42,727 bases of DNA from a virus, in the IMG/VR virus record IMGVR_UViG_3300030520_001127, positions 1 to 42,727 of that record; one strand, given 5' to 3'. Numbering within the stretch: the stretch's first letter is position 1; each line of letters opens with the position of its first letter. The position numbers and the translations under genes are program-made. Of the stretch, positions 7,111-14,851 are shown one piece after another. The notes beneath the pieces were generated by a model that saw nothing but the letters and a program-made list of their open reading frames with translations, did not search any database and had not been told where the DNA came from.

Positions 7111-7721
7111 CGCTTTGGACCGACTTCAACAATGCCGAGGATACCGGCGCTTTCAACCTCATCCCGAAAGGGTCGCTGCTCAAGGTCCGCATGACCCTCA
7201 AGCCCGGCGGCTACGACGATCCCGCGCAGGGCTGGACGTGCGGCTTTGCGACGCGCAGCGAGAAAACCGGCTCCGTATTCCTCAACGCTGAATTCATCGT
7301 GCTGGAAGGCGAGTATGCGAAGCGGAAACTCTGGACGCTGATCGGCCTGCAGAGCGCCAACGGCCATGCCTGGGGCGACATGGGTCGCAGCTTCATCAAG
7401 GGCGCGCTCAATTCCGCTTTCGGTTTGCTGCCGCAGGACGTCAGTCCCGCCGCGCAGGCCAAGCGTCGCATCCGCGACTTCGGTGATCTCGACGGCCTGG
7501 TCTTTGCCGCCCAAGTGAGCTGGGAGCGCGATGACACCGGCGAGGACAAGGCGGTCATCAAGGCACCGGTGACGCCGAGCCATGCGCGCTATGCCGAGGT
7601 CATGCACGGAGGCGGCGCCAGCGCCGCACACGGCGGCACGTCCGCGCCCTCCGGGGCGACCACGGCTGCGCCGCGCACGACCGCCGCACCCGTGGCCACG
7701 CGGCCGACGTGGGCGCAATAG
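7107..7721 (+). CDS. Probable single-strand DNA-binding-like phage protein
   Basis: 204 residues beginning MTLWTDFNNAEDTGAFNLIP. The first 150 residues are strand-rich and contain LKVRMTLKPGGY, the pair of aromatic strands around FLNAEFIVLEGEYAKRKLW and a GRSFIKGALNSAFGL helix, as in the SSB-like proteins placed next to AAA_24 ATPases in phages. The C-terminal 50 residues are low-complexity Gly/Ala/Thr/Pro, like the flexible tails of single-strand binding proteins, although the acidic tip of bacterial SSB is missing. Coupled by a 4-bp overlap to the ATPase gene. The SSB role is inferred from fold pattern and location. Confidence 0.6.
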   Translation: MTLWTDFNNAEDTGAFNLIPKGSLLKVRMTLKPGGYDDPAQGWTCGFATRSEKTGSVFLNAEFIVLEGEYAKRKLWTLIGLQSANGHAWGDMGRSFIKGALNSAFGLLPQDVSPAAQAKRRIRDFGDLDGLVFAAQVSWERDDTGEDKAVIKAPVTPSHARYAEVMHGGGASAAHGGTSAPSGATTAAPRTTAAPVATRPTWAQ

Positions 7722-8350
7722 CCTGTTGGGTCTGCCGCCAGCCCGCGCGCGGCTTCGTCCATACGGACCTGCGCTTTCCGCTCGCTGACCCGCGCCGCTA
7801 TCCGCTTCGCTGGGCGTTCTGCTCGCGGCACTGCCAGAACGCCTTCCACATTCTCTACGACCTTCGCCGCCGGGACGATCCGGCGGCGATCGAGGAGCTA
7901 TTGCCTGTGAATTTCCCCCTTCCCCCGTCCGCCCAGCAAGCTTGCGTGCGGGCCTTGGCCGGTGCCGCCGAGCGCGTCGGCTTCGACGTACCGCTCTCTC
8001 GCTACAGCCACGGCCAAGTGATCTCGCTGATCGAGGCGGTACTCACCGCCTACGAAGCCTTGCTGCACAAGGGCATGCCATCCCCCACACCGCCGCCCGT
8101 CGATTTTTTCGACGACATCCCTTTTGACTTGGGGCATGACGCCATGACAACCGATTTCCTTCGGCGCGTTGTGCCTTCGCACGCAGACCTGATGTTCTTC
8201 ATGGACGGGCGCGAAAACTGCGCACACGAATTCAGCACCACGCGGCTTCCCGACGCGGATGATCGGCCGCGCGACGAGGCCCGCTGGATCTTCCCGGTGA
8301 AAGCGCATCGACCCGACGAAGTCCTCCAAGTGGAGGTGGCCGATGCTTGA
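7709..8350 (+). CDS. Zinc-finger phage protein (DUF6511-like)
   Basis: 213 residues starting at a GTG that overlaps the previous gene by 13 bp. The N-terminus has CWVC near residue 6 and CSRHC around residue 38, a likely four-cysteine zinc site. About residues 65-115 (LPPSAQQACVRALAGAAERVGFDVPLSRYS...VISLIEAVLTAYEALL) match the helical C-terminal region of DUF6511-type phage proteins, which often end at a phrase like DDIPF, also present here. The last 70 residues, after DFFDDIPFDLG, form an extra segment that I cannot place. It may be a fused second domain; no stop or frame change is seen between them. A role in DNA or protein binding within the replication operon is inferred. Confidence 0.7.
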   Translation: MGAIACWVCRQPARGFVHTDLRFPLADPRRYPLRWAFCSRHCQNAFHILYDLRRRDDPAAIEELLPVNFPLPPSAQQACVRALAGAAERVGFDVPLSRYSHGQVISLIEAVLTAYEALLHKGMPSPTPPPVDFFDDIPFDLGHDAMTTDFLRRVVPSHADLMFFMDGRENCAHEFSTTRLPDADDRPRDEARWIFPVKAHRPDEVLQVEVADA

Positions 8351-9077
8351 CTACAACTCGCATGACCTCTCGGAAGCGCTGGAGGCACTGCTCGATCAGC
8401 CGCTGGAGCAACGCGATGCCGACACACCGCCGCGTGCCTACCTCGGCGCATCCAGTCTCGGTGAGGACTGCGCGCGCAAGCTGCAGTACCAGTTCTTTGC
8501 CGCGCCGAAAGACCCGGGTCGGCACTTCCCTGGCCGGGTGCTGCGTGTGTTTGCTCGCGGTCATCGCGTCGAGCTGTGGATGGCCGAATGGCTGCGCCTG
8601 GCCGGTTTCGAACTGGCGACCGAGCAGGCCGACGGCGGCCAATTCGGTTTCTCGCTGGCCGACGGATTGATTCGAGGCCACGCCGATGGCGTGCTGCTCA
8701 ACGGACCGGCGCTGCTGACTTATCCCGCGCTTTGGGAGTCAAAAGCCGTAGGCCACAAGACGTTCGGCGAGCTGAAGAAGAAGCGCCTGGCGTTGAGCCG
8801 GCCGGTGTATGCGGCGCAGATCGCGCTGTACCAAGCGTACCTCGGCTTGCATGAGGAGCCCGCGCTGTTCACCGCGATCAACGTCGACACGATGGACGTC
8901 TATGCCGAACGCGTGCCATTCGATGCAGCACTGGCACAGCGCATGTCCGATCGCGCGGGCGACATCCTGCGTGCCTGTGAAGCCGCCGAGCTGCTTCCTC
9001 GCTTCGCCACCACATCCTCTCACTACGAATGCCGGTTCTGCGCATGGCAGGACCGCTGCTGGAGTCAAGCCGCATGA
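8343..9077 (+). CDS. RecB/Cas4-like PD-(D/E)XK exonuclease with cysteine cluster
   Basis: 244 residues. The nuclease core shows GHADG with Asp115 and WESK with Glu132 and Lys134, the D...ExK triad of the PD-(D/E)XK superfamily; a YAAQIALYQAYLG motif (Gln159, Tyr163) follows, as in RecB and Cas4 enzymes. Cys43 (GEDCARK) together with Cys230, Cys233 and Cys239 (ECRFCAWQDRC) gives the one-plus-three cysteine pattern that holds an iron-sulfur cluster in Cas4/AddB-type nucleases. It should resect or trim DNA ends in phage recombination together with the ATPase and SSB-like protein upstream. It overlaps both neighbours by 4-8 bp. Confidence 0.85.
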   Translation: MLDYNSHDLSEALEALLDQPLEQRDADTPPRAYLGASSLGEDCARKLQYQFFAAPKDPGRHFPGRVLRVFARGHRVELWMAEWLRLAGFELATEQADGGQFGFSLADGLIRGHADGVLLNGPALLTYPALWESKAVGHKTFGELKKKRLALSRPVYAAQIALYQAYLGLHEEPALFTAINVDTMDVYAERVPFDAALAQRMSDRAGDILRACEAAELLPRFATTSSHYECRFCAWQDRCWSQAA

Positions 9078-11362
9078 CAAATACCTGGATCGATTTCAAC
9101 GACGCCGACGACCTGGCGCCGGTTCGCGACGCGCAAGCAGAGCGGGAGGCCATCCGTGCCGAGCTGATGCTTCGGCTCGAGACCGTGCTGCATGCGCTCT
9201 TCCCCGCTGGCAAGCAGCACCATGGCGTATTTGTCATCGGCGACGCGCTTGGCAGTCCCGGTCGCAGCCTCGAAGTGGTACTGGACGGCGAGAAGGCGGG
9301 CCTGTGGACCGATCGCGCCGAAAACCGCGGCGGCGATATCTTCGACCTGATCGCCGCGCATTACCGGCTGGACGCGCAGCACGATTTTGGCCGTGTGCTG
9401 GAGGAAGCGCAGTCCCTGCTGGGCTATGCGGCAGCGCTGCCTGCGGCCAAGCCCAAGGCCAAACGCCGCGAGATCGCGTTGGACGAACTCGGCCCGGCCA
9501 CGGCGAAGTGGGATTATCGCGATGCCGATGGCGCGTTGCTGGCCGTGGTCTATCGCTACGATCCACCGAGCGGAAAGGAATTCCGCCCATGGGATGCGAA
9601 GCGGCGTAAAGCCACGCCGCCCTCCCCGCGCCCGCTCTACAACCTGCCCGGCTTCGCCCACTCGACCCACATCGTGCTCGTGGAAGGCGAGAAATGCGCG
9701 CAGGCACTGATCGACAGCGGCGTGTGCGCCACGACGGCGATGCATGGTGCGAACGCACCTGTGGAGAAAACCGACTGGTCGCCCCTGGCCGGCAAGGAGG
9801 TGCTGATCTGGCCGGACAAGGATAAGGCCGGCAGCGACTATGCGCTCAGTGCAGGCGAGGCCGTAATGGCCGCCGGCGCATTGCGTTGCGCGATCCTGGC
9901 GCCGCCGGAAGATCGTCCCGACGGTTGGGACGCTGCCGATGCGCTGGCCGAAGGTTTCGATGTCATCGGCTTCCTGGGTTCGGGCGAACGCATGCCGCTG
10001 TCGTTGCCAGCACCCTCGATCGACATGGCGGCGATTTCCGCCGTCACCGACGACGCCCTGGCGCTGGCGTTTACTCGTCACTACGGCCAGGACTGGCGCT
10101 ACTGCTCGGCGTGGGGCCAGTGGCTGGCATGGAGCGGCACGCGGTGGAATCAGGACCGCACCTTGCTAATCCAGCATCTCGCACGCGGCATCTGTCGCGC
10201 GGCAGCCGCTCAGGTCGATAAGTCGTCGTTGCGCGCCAAGCTGGCCAGCGCCGCGACGGTCATGTCGGTCGAGCGGCTGGTGCGCAGCGACCGCAGGCAT
10301 GCGGCGGCGCCCGATATGTGGGATCGGCAGACCTGGGCGCTCAATACACCGGGCGGCATTCTTGATCTGCGCACCGGCAAGCTGCGTCTGCATGATCGCA
10401 GCGAGGGCATGACCAAGCTGGCGACCGCCACGCCGCGTGGCGACTGCCCGACCTGGCGGCGCTTCCTCGGCGACGTCACCGGTCAGGATGTGGAGTTGCA
10501 GACGTACCTGCAATGCATGGCCGGCTACTTCCTGACCGGCGTGACGTCGGCGCATGCGCTGTTCTTTTTGTACGGCACCGGCGCGAACGGCAAGAGCGTG
10601 TTCGTGAATGTATTGACGTCGATCCTCGGCGATTATGCGATGAACGCGCCGATGGAAACGTTCATGGAAACGCGGGGTGACCGGCATCCGACCGATCTGG
10701 CCGGCTTGCGCGGCGCGCGTTTCGTCGCGGCATCCGAAACCGAACAGGGCCGGCGCTGGAACGAGTCGAAGTTGAAGGCAATCACGGGCGGCGACACCAT
10801 CACCGCGCGCTTCATGCGCCAGGATTTCTTCGAGTACGTCCCGCAGTTCAAATTGCTGATCGCCGGCAACCACAAGCCCGCGATCCGCAACGTCGACGAG
10901 GCGATGAAGCGGCGTCTGCATCTGATCCCATTTACCGTCACGATTCCCGAAGAACGACGCGACCGCCAGCTCACCGAGAAGCTGCTCGCCGAACGCGACG
11001 GCATCCTCGCCTGGGCGCTCGCCGGGTGCCTCGCATGGCAACGGGACGGATTGCGTCCGCCCGCGATCGTGCGTGCGGCCACGGAAGAGTACTTCGAGGA
11101 AGAGGACAGCGTCGGCGAGTTTGTGAGCGAGCAGTTCCAGTTGGGCGACGAGGCACGCGAATCCGTCGCGGATATTTTCGAGCGATGGCGCGACATACGA
11201 GAACAACGCGGCGAGTATGTGGGCAACAGCCGTTGGCTGGTCCAGCAACTGCTATCGCGTGGATTTCGCCGCACTCGCATGGCAGGCGGCACCAAAGCGC
11301 TCGCCGGCTTGAAATTGAAGCCTCGCGAAATCGTTTTGCGATCGCCCTTTAGAAACAACTGA
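9074..11362 (+). CDS. Replicative primase-helicase (Toprim plus D5/P4-type helicase)
   Basis: 762 residues from the ATG coupled to the nuclease stop; an in-frame ATG at 9029 lies inside the nuclease gene and is less likely. The first 130 residues include GLWTDRAENRGGDIFDLIAAHY, typical of primase N-termini. A Toprim-like half holds LVEGEKCAQAL (about 203-213) and IWPDKDKAG (about 243-251). The helicase half has a D5_N-like region with WALNTPGGILDLRTG, Walker A GTGANGKS at about 500-507, Walker B-like RFVAASE and an arginine-rich sensor region (NVDEAMKRRLHLIPF). This is the superfamily 3 helicase of P4-type phage and plasmid primases. It should unwind and prime the phage origin, and a strong candidate origin follows directly. 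Confidence 0.92.
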   Translation: MTNTWIDFNDADDLAPVRDAQAEREAIRAELMLRLETVLHALFPAGKQHHGVFVIGDALGSPGRSLEVVLDGEKAGLWTDRAENRGGDIFDLIAAHYRLDAQHDFGRVLEEAQSLLGYAAALPAAKPKAKRREIALDELGPATAKWDYRDADGALLAVVYRYDPPSGKEFRPWDAKRRKATPPSPRPLYNLPGFAHSTHIVLVEGEKCAQALIDSGVCATTAMHGANAPVEKTDWSPLAGKEVLIWPDKDKAGSDYALSAGEAVMAAGALRCAILAPPEDRPDGWDAADALAEGFDVIGFLGSGERMPLSLPAPSIDMAAISAVTDDALALAFTRHYGQDWRYCSAWGQWLAWSGTRWNQDRTLLIQHLARGICRAAAAQVDKSSLRAKLASAATVMSVERLVRSDRRHAAAPDMWDRQTWALNTPGGILDLRTGKLRLHDRSEGMTKLATATPRGDCPTWRRFLGDVTGQDVELQTYLQCMAGYFLTGVTSAHALFFLYGTGANGKSVFVNVLTSILGDYAMNAPMETFMETRGDRHPTDLAGLRGARFVAASETEQGRRWNESKLKAITGGDTITARFMRQDFFEYVPQFKLLIAGNHKPAIRNVDEAMKRRLHLIPFTVTIPEERRDRQLTEKLLAERDGILAWALAGCLAWQRDGLRPPAIVRAATEEYFEEEDSVGEFVSEQFQLGDEARESVADIFERWRDIREQRGEYVGNSRWLVQQLLSRGFRRTRMAGGTKALAGLKLKPREIVLRSPFRNN

Positions 11363-11495
11363 TCGCCTGTTTGTGACCGAAGCTGACCGAGATCCCGTAA
11401 CTCTCTTATGTGTGCGCGTACGCGCGTACGCGTAGAGACTTATTGTAATTACGGTCAGCTTCGGTCACTCGAAATTCTTTTAACGAGCTGACTCA
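11363..11495. other. Nested inverted repeat, candidate replication origin
   Basis: GTGACCGAAGCTGACCG (11373-11389) is repeated as a perfect reverse complement at 11452-11468, with 62 bp between the arms. Each arm holds two TGACCG hexamers in tandem, so there are four sites, two on each strand. The space between holds CGCGTACGCGCGTACGCG (11415-11432), an 18-bp perfect palindrome, and an AT-rich stretch (cttattgtaatta). Iterated hexamers, a central palindrome and an AT-rich segment beside an SF3 primase-helicase match the layout of phage and plasmid origins. A processed mRNA hairpin is the main alternative. Confidence 0.6.
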
Positions 11496-11747
11496 ATGAC
11501 TTATTTCGACATGACACGATTCACTGAAGAGCTGGAACAGGCTGTGGGTCCAATCCCTGGCATCACGCCCGCACGAGAGCTCTTCGATCGCTTCGAACGT
11601 TTTGCGCGCCTGACGGATGAGCCCCTACCCGACCCCCATGAAGTCACTCGTGCCCTTGCTGCACAAGGCATGGTGCCGTGTCGGTTGCCGGATGGTTCGC
11701 TCGGCTACTTCGGTCTCGCCTTCCCCGCTCAGGAGAAGCAAGCATGA
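11496..11747 (+). CDS. Small protein of unknown function
   Basis: 83 residues starting MTYFDMTRFTEELEQAVGPI. The body is helical and acidic (ARELFDRFERFARL), then an HEVTRALAAQGMVP segment and a strand-like end LPDGSLGYFGLAF. I do not recognise a family. It begins 27 bp after the nested inverted repeat and its stop overlaps the resolvase start by 4 bp, so it belongs to the same operon. The HEVTRALAAQG turn could be a small DNA-binding motif, but that is weak. Confidence 0.6.
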   Translation: MTYFDMTRFTEELEQAVGPIPGITPARELFDRFERFARLTDEPLPDPHEVTRALAAQGMVPCRLPDGSLGYFGLAFPAQEKQA

Positions 11748-12214
11748 TCGCCACCCTTCTCGCGTTGGACCTCGGCACGACGATGGGCTGGGCGCTCCAG
11801 GGTCGCGACAACACCATCGCCAGTGGCACCGTTACGTTCAGACCCGGTCGCTTCGAAGGCGGTGGCATGCGCTTCCTGCGCTTCACCCGCTGGCTGGGCG
11901 AGCTGCATGCCGTGAGCCAAGGCATCCATGCTCTGTATTTCGAGGAGGTGCGCCGCCACGCAGGCGTCGATGCCGCGCACATCTACGGCGGCTTCCTCGG
12001 ACAATTGTCCGCCTGGTGCGAAGCGCAGTCGGTGCCGTACCAAGGCGTCCCCGTGGGGACCATCAAAAAACATGCGACCGGCAAGGGCAATGCAAGCAAG
12101 GAAGCGATGATCGCTGCGGCGCGTGCACGCGGCCATCGCCCCTTCGATGACAACGAAGCCGATGCGCTGGCGCTGCTGCGCTGGGCCATCGAAAGCCAAG
12201 GCGGTGCGGCATGA
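11744..12214 (+). CDS. RuvC-like Holliday junction resolvase
   Basis: 156 residues. The RNase H-like fold is shown by LLALDLGTTMGWAL with the first catalytic Asp at residue 9, a second acidic strand YFEEVRRH near 66-70 (Glu67/Glu68), and the C-terminal DDNEADALALL with the final acidic residues around 140-145. This is the pattern of phage RuvC-type endonucleases, which cut four-way junctions and branched DNA before packaging. Length fits the family. Coupled by 4-bp overlaps to both neighbours. Confidence 0.85.
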   Translation: MIATLLALDLGTTMGWALQGRDNTIASGTVTFRPGRFEGGGMRFLRFTRWLGELHAVSQGIHALYFEEVRRHAGVDAAHIYGGFLGQLSAWCEAQSVPYQGVPVGTIKKHATGKGNASKEAMIAAARARGHRPFDDNEADALALLRWAIESQGGAA

Positions 12215-12417
12215 AGGTCGCCTCTGCCAACTACCGCTGCCCGCTTGGCCGCTTCATTCCCGACACCGTCGACAAGGAACAGATCAAGCGCGACGGCTGG
12301 CGCGACCAGGGCATGGTCGTGGTGGCCGTCGATGATCTTCGCCTGGACTGGATGGAGCGCGAGCTGCTGACGCAGATCGGCAATCGCCTGTATGGCCAGC
12401 GACGGAGGACGTCATGA
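12211..12417 (+). CDS. Small unknown protein in the early operon
   Basis: 68 residues beginning MKVASANYRCPLGRFIPDTV. It contains an IKRDGWRDQGMVVVAVDD stretch, followed by a helix (WMERELLTQIGNRLYG) and a basic end. No family is recognised. It is locked between the resolvase and the DUF6362 gene with 4-bp overlaps on both sides, which supports it as a real translated gene. Confidence 0.6.
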   Translation: MKVASANYRCPLGRFIPDTVDKEQIKRDGWRDQGMVVVAVDDLRLDWMERELLTQIGNRLYGQRRRTS

Positions 12418-12818
12418 CGCCATGGGATCTGCAGCAAGTGGCCGACCGCTTCCACGAAGCGGCGGTCACGGCCCATCGACTGCCGGCCGTGCGTGTCCAG
12501 GGTTATGCCAACACCTGGCCCAACTTTGATCGCCAAGCTTGGGAAGGCTATGCCGACGAGCGCATCGTACTGCGCCTGCCCGCGACGCCTGCGGCCATTG
12601 ATCGTTTCGTGGAGACGACACGCTGGTTGGCGTGGCTCAGTATCGAACAGCGCCAGTTGATTTGGCTGCGCGCTCGCTATGTACCGTGGCGCGTCATCGG
12701 TAAACAGATCGGTTGCGATGCACGCACCGCACGTCGTCACTGGCATCACGCGCTGGCGATCATCGTGACGCAGCTCAACGGTGTCTTGCCCCGCATCAGC
12801 GGGTCCGAATCGGCATGA
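12414..12818 (+). CDS. DUF6362-like protein, sigma-region-4-like HTH
   Basis: 134 residues. The order LPAVRVQGYANTWP, then AIDRFVETTRWLAWLSIEQRQLIWLRARYVPWRVIGKQIGCDARTARRHWHHALAIIVTQLNG, matches DUF6362 phage proteins as I remember them. The C-terminal helix-turn-helix (about 96-120) looks like sigma factor region 4: a WRVIGKQIGCDARTARR recognition segment. It is the last gene of the early operon, just before the late region, a position suited to an activator of late transcription. That role is inference. Confidence 0.75.
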   Translation: MTPWDLQQVADRFHEAAVTAHRLPAVRVQGYANTWPNFDRQAWEGYADERIVLRLPATPAAIDRFVETTRWLAWLSIEQRQLIWLRARYVPWRVIGKQIGCDARTARRHWHHALAIIVTQLNGVLPRISGSESA

Positions 12819-13222
12819 AAAGGTGTCCCAAAAAAAATATATTTCGAGGATGCATGAAGATGAAGGTGTTTGATGGCGGATGCATAAATCGTTGCGCCCC
12901 ATTTCGACGATTTAAGCTGTACCCTTTCGGCATGCTGATCATGCTGCGAGAAACCAAAGCGCAGACCACGAGACGCAACACGAACTAAGTCATGCAGCCC
13001 GGCAAAGGCGGTGGTAACCCCCTCCCTGCCATCGCCTTCGCCGGGCCTGCATGCATCCATCGAAAGGGCTCACGAATTGTCGCGTCGCGACATTCGCGGG
13101 TCCTACCTTTGCCTGCCGCCAAGCGGGGGCAACAGCCGCAAAAACGCGCTAGCGTCCACTCGAAAAACCCGGTTCGCAGTGCGCACGTCAGCGTGCGGAC
13201 CTATGCCTCGTCGGCTCCCTCC
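12819..13222. other. Non-coding segment with strong secondary structure
   Basis: About 400 bp with no convincing gene. It starts with an A-rich tract and AT box (aaaaaaaatatattt, 12829-12843), which could be a promoter or a weak terminator for the early operon. GGATGCAT occurs at 12848-12855 and 12878-12885 and inverted at 13051-13058. From 12991 onward the sequence contains a chain of hairpins described in the next entry. Confidence 0.55.
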
Positions 13223-13235
13223 TCAGGGCTTAGGT
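12991..13235. ncRNA. Candidate structured RNA (multi-hairpin)
   Basis: Arm 12991-13014 pairs with 13029-13053 over about 24 bp with one bulge and two mismatches, around a 14-nt loop. Further stems are CGAAT(T)GTCGCG with CGCGACATTCG (13073-13096), TGCC-CC with GG-GGCA (about 13112-13132), CGCTAGCG (13147-13154), CGAA with TTCG (13161-13176) and CGCACG with CGTGCG around a TCAG loop (13182-13197). So many stems in 245 bp without a gene suggests a functional RNA or a protein-bound DNA site. The strand is unknown. No known RNA family is claimed. Confidence 0.4.
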
Positions 13236-13477
13236 GATTTTAGCGGAAGGCGCTTCTTCCTCACGGTGCGCTTCTTCACCACCACCGCCGGCATGGGCTT
13301 GGGTTCTTGGAAGGGAAACACCTCATCCAGGGTGAACCAGTCCTCATCAAGAATGGCCTGAATCCGTTCGCGCGCTCGCTGGCGCAGTTGCGCCCTGAGC
13401 AAGAGGTGGCCCTGGACCAGGGCGATCAAGTCATCGCGCTCTTGGGGCGACATATCGTCAAGCGTAATAGCGGGCAT
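13223..13477 (-). CDS. Small basic-tailed protein on the reverse strand
   Basis: 84 residues starting MPAITLDDMSPQERDDLIAL. The body is a helix-rich segment (QGHLLLRAQLRQRARERIQAILDEDWFTLDEVFPF) and the tail is strongly basic (KKRTVRKKRLPLKSPKP), consistent with nucleic acid binding. It runs opposite to the phage early and late operons. TACGTAGGT lies just upstream of the ATG and may serve as a weak ribosome site. Its stop is at the edge of the structured segment, which would lie in its 3' untranslated region if transcribed from this strand. No family is recognised. Confidence 0.55.
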   Translation of the reverse strand: MPAITLDDMSPQERDDLIALVQGHLLLRAQLRQRARERIQAILDEDWFTLDEVFPFQEPKPMPAVVVKKRTVRKKRLPLKSPKP

Positions 13478-13600
13478 ACAACCTACGTAAGTATCGGGAG
13501 GGGAGCAGATCGCTTCCTCGGGCCGGTCGACCGTTACCCGTCCTCTCCATGAATCGTGGGCGTGCCGCGAGGCACGCTATGGAACTCACTAGTTTAAGCC

Positions 13601-14851
13601 ATGACCCTGCAACTCGAGCACTGGCCAGTCGATCGGCTCAAAGACTACGCCCGCAATCCACGCAAGAACGATCATGCCGTCGACCAGATGGCCGCGGTGA
13701 TCCGCGAGTTCGGATTTCGTATTCCGTGTGTGGTGAAGAGCACCGGTGAAGTGGTCGATGGCCATCTGCGACTGAAGGCGGCACGCCAGCTCGGTCTGGA
13801 ATCGGTGCCGGTGGTGCTGGCCGACGAACTGACCGACGCGCAGATCAAGGCATTTCGCCTGCTCGCCAATCGTTCGGCGACATGGGCCGAGTGGGACGAC
13901 GAGCTGCTGCAGCTTGAACTGGCTGACCTGCAGGCGCTGGATTTCGATCTGTCGCTGACAGGCTTCGATAGCGAGGAAATCGATGCTCTGCTCGCGGGTG
14001 ACGGCGAAGGGAGCGAAGGGCTCACCGACGAGGACGATACGCCCGAGCTGGCGGAACAGGCCATCTCGCAACGCGGTGATCTGTGGCTGCTCGGCGAGCA
14101 CCGCCTGCTCTGCGGCGACGCGACGTCCGCCGATGACGTTGCGCTGCTGCTGGGCGAGACGCGCCCTCATTTGATGGTGACCGACCCGCCCTACGGCGTC
14201 GAATACGACCCCGGCTGGCGGCGCGAGGCCGGCGTCAATCATTCCGAACGATTGGGTCAAGTGGTCAACGATGACCGCGCCGACTGGCGCGACGCGTGGG
14301 CGCTGTTTCCGGGCGATGTGGCGTACGTGTGGCATGCCGCGCTCTACGCCAGCACCGTCCAGGCGAGCCTGGAAGCCTGCAAGTTCAAGCTGCGTTCGCA
14401 GATCGTGTGGGTCAAGCGCCGGTTCGTCATCTCGCGTGGCCATTATCACTGGGGTCACGAAGCCTGCTGGTATGCCGTGCGCGAGGGCGCGACCGGACAC
14501 TGGAATGGCGCGCGTGATCAATCCACGGCCTGGGACCTGGCCAACGGCGGCGAAGAGGACACCGCGACCACGCACGGCACGCAGAAGCCGGTCGCCTGCA
14601 TGCAGCGCCCGATCCTCAACAACAGCGCCGCTGGCGATCCCATCTACGAACCGTTCAGCGGCAGCGGCACGACGCTGATTGCGTGTCAGACCTCGCAACG
14701 CCTGGCCCTCGCGATGGAGATCGAACCGCTGTACGTCGATCTGGCCGTACGCCGCTGGCAGAACTTCACGGGATTGGCCGCGACGCGCGCCAGCGATGGT
14801 TTGTCGTTCGACGAAGCAGCGACGCAAGCCGAGGCCGAAGCGGTCGCATGA
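13601..14851 (+). CDS. ParB-domain adenine DNA methyltransferase (beta class)
   Basis: 416 residues. The first 100 form a ParB/sulfiredoxin-like domain (LKDYARNPRKNDHAVDQMAAVI, GEVVDGHLRLKAA, then LADELTDAQIKAFRLLANRSA). The methyltransferase domain follows: catalytic DPPYG at about 194-198 and the SAM-binding FSGSGTT at about 351-357. Motif IV therefore precedes motif I, the beta-class order of N6-adenine or N4-cytosine enzymes; DPPY favours N6-adenine. Such ParB fusions are common in phages and protect phage DNA from restriction or mark it for other processes. It heads the two-methyltransferase block and overlaps the next gene by 4 bp. Confidence 0.9.
   Translation: MTLQLEHWPVDRLKDYARNPRKNDHAVDQMAAVIREFGFRIPCVVKSTGEVVDGHLRLKAARQLGLESVPVVLADELTDAQIKAFRLLANRSATWAEWDDELLQLELADLQALDFDLSLTGFDSEEIDALLAGDGEGSEGLTDEDDTPELAEQAISQRGDLWLLGEHRLLCGDATSADDVALLLGETRPHLMVTDPPYGVEYDPGWRREAGVNHSERLGQVVNDDRADWRDAWALFPGDVAYVWHAALYASTVQASLEACKFKLRSQIVWVKRRFVISRGHYHWGHEACWYAVREGATGHWNGARDQSTAWDLANGGEEDTATTHGTQKPVACMQRPILNNSAAGDPIYEPFSGSGTTLIACQTSQRLALAMEIEPLYVDLAVRRWQNFTGLAATRASDGLSFDEAATQAEAEAVA

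Noticed and set aside
12713-12988. Plus-strand frame of 91 codons after the DUF6362 gene
   Set aside because: It starts inside the DUF6362 gene in another frame, has no ribosome site and no protein-like pattern.
13589-14827. 412-codon minus-strand frame opposite the adenine methyltransferase
   Set aside because: The plus strand carries ParB and DPPY/FSGSGTT motifs. The antisense product has no motif, and a stop-poor antisense frame is common at this GC.
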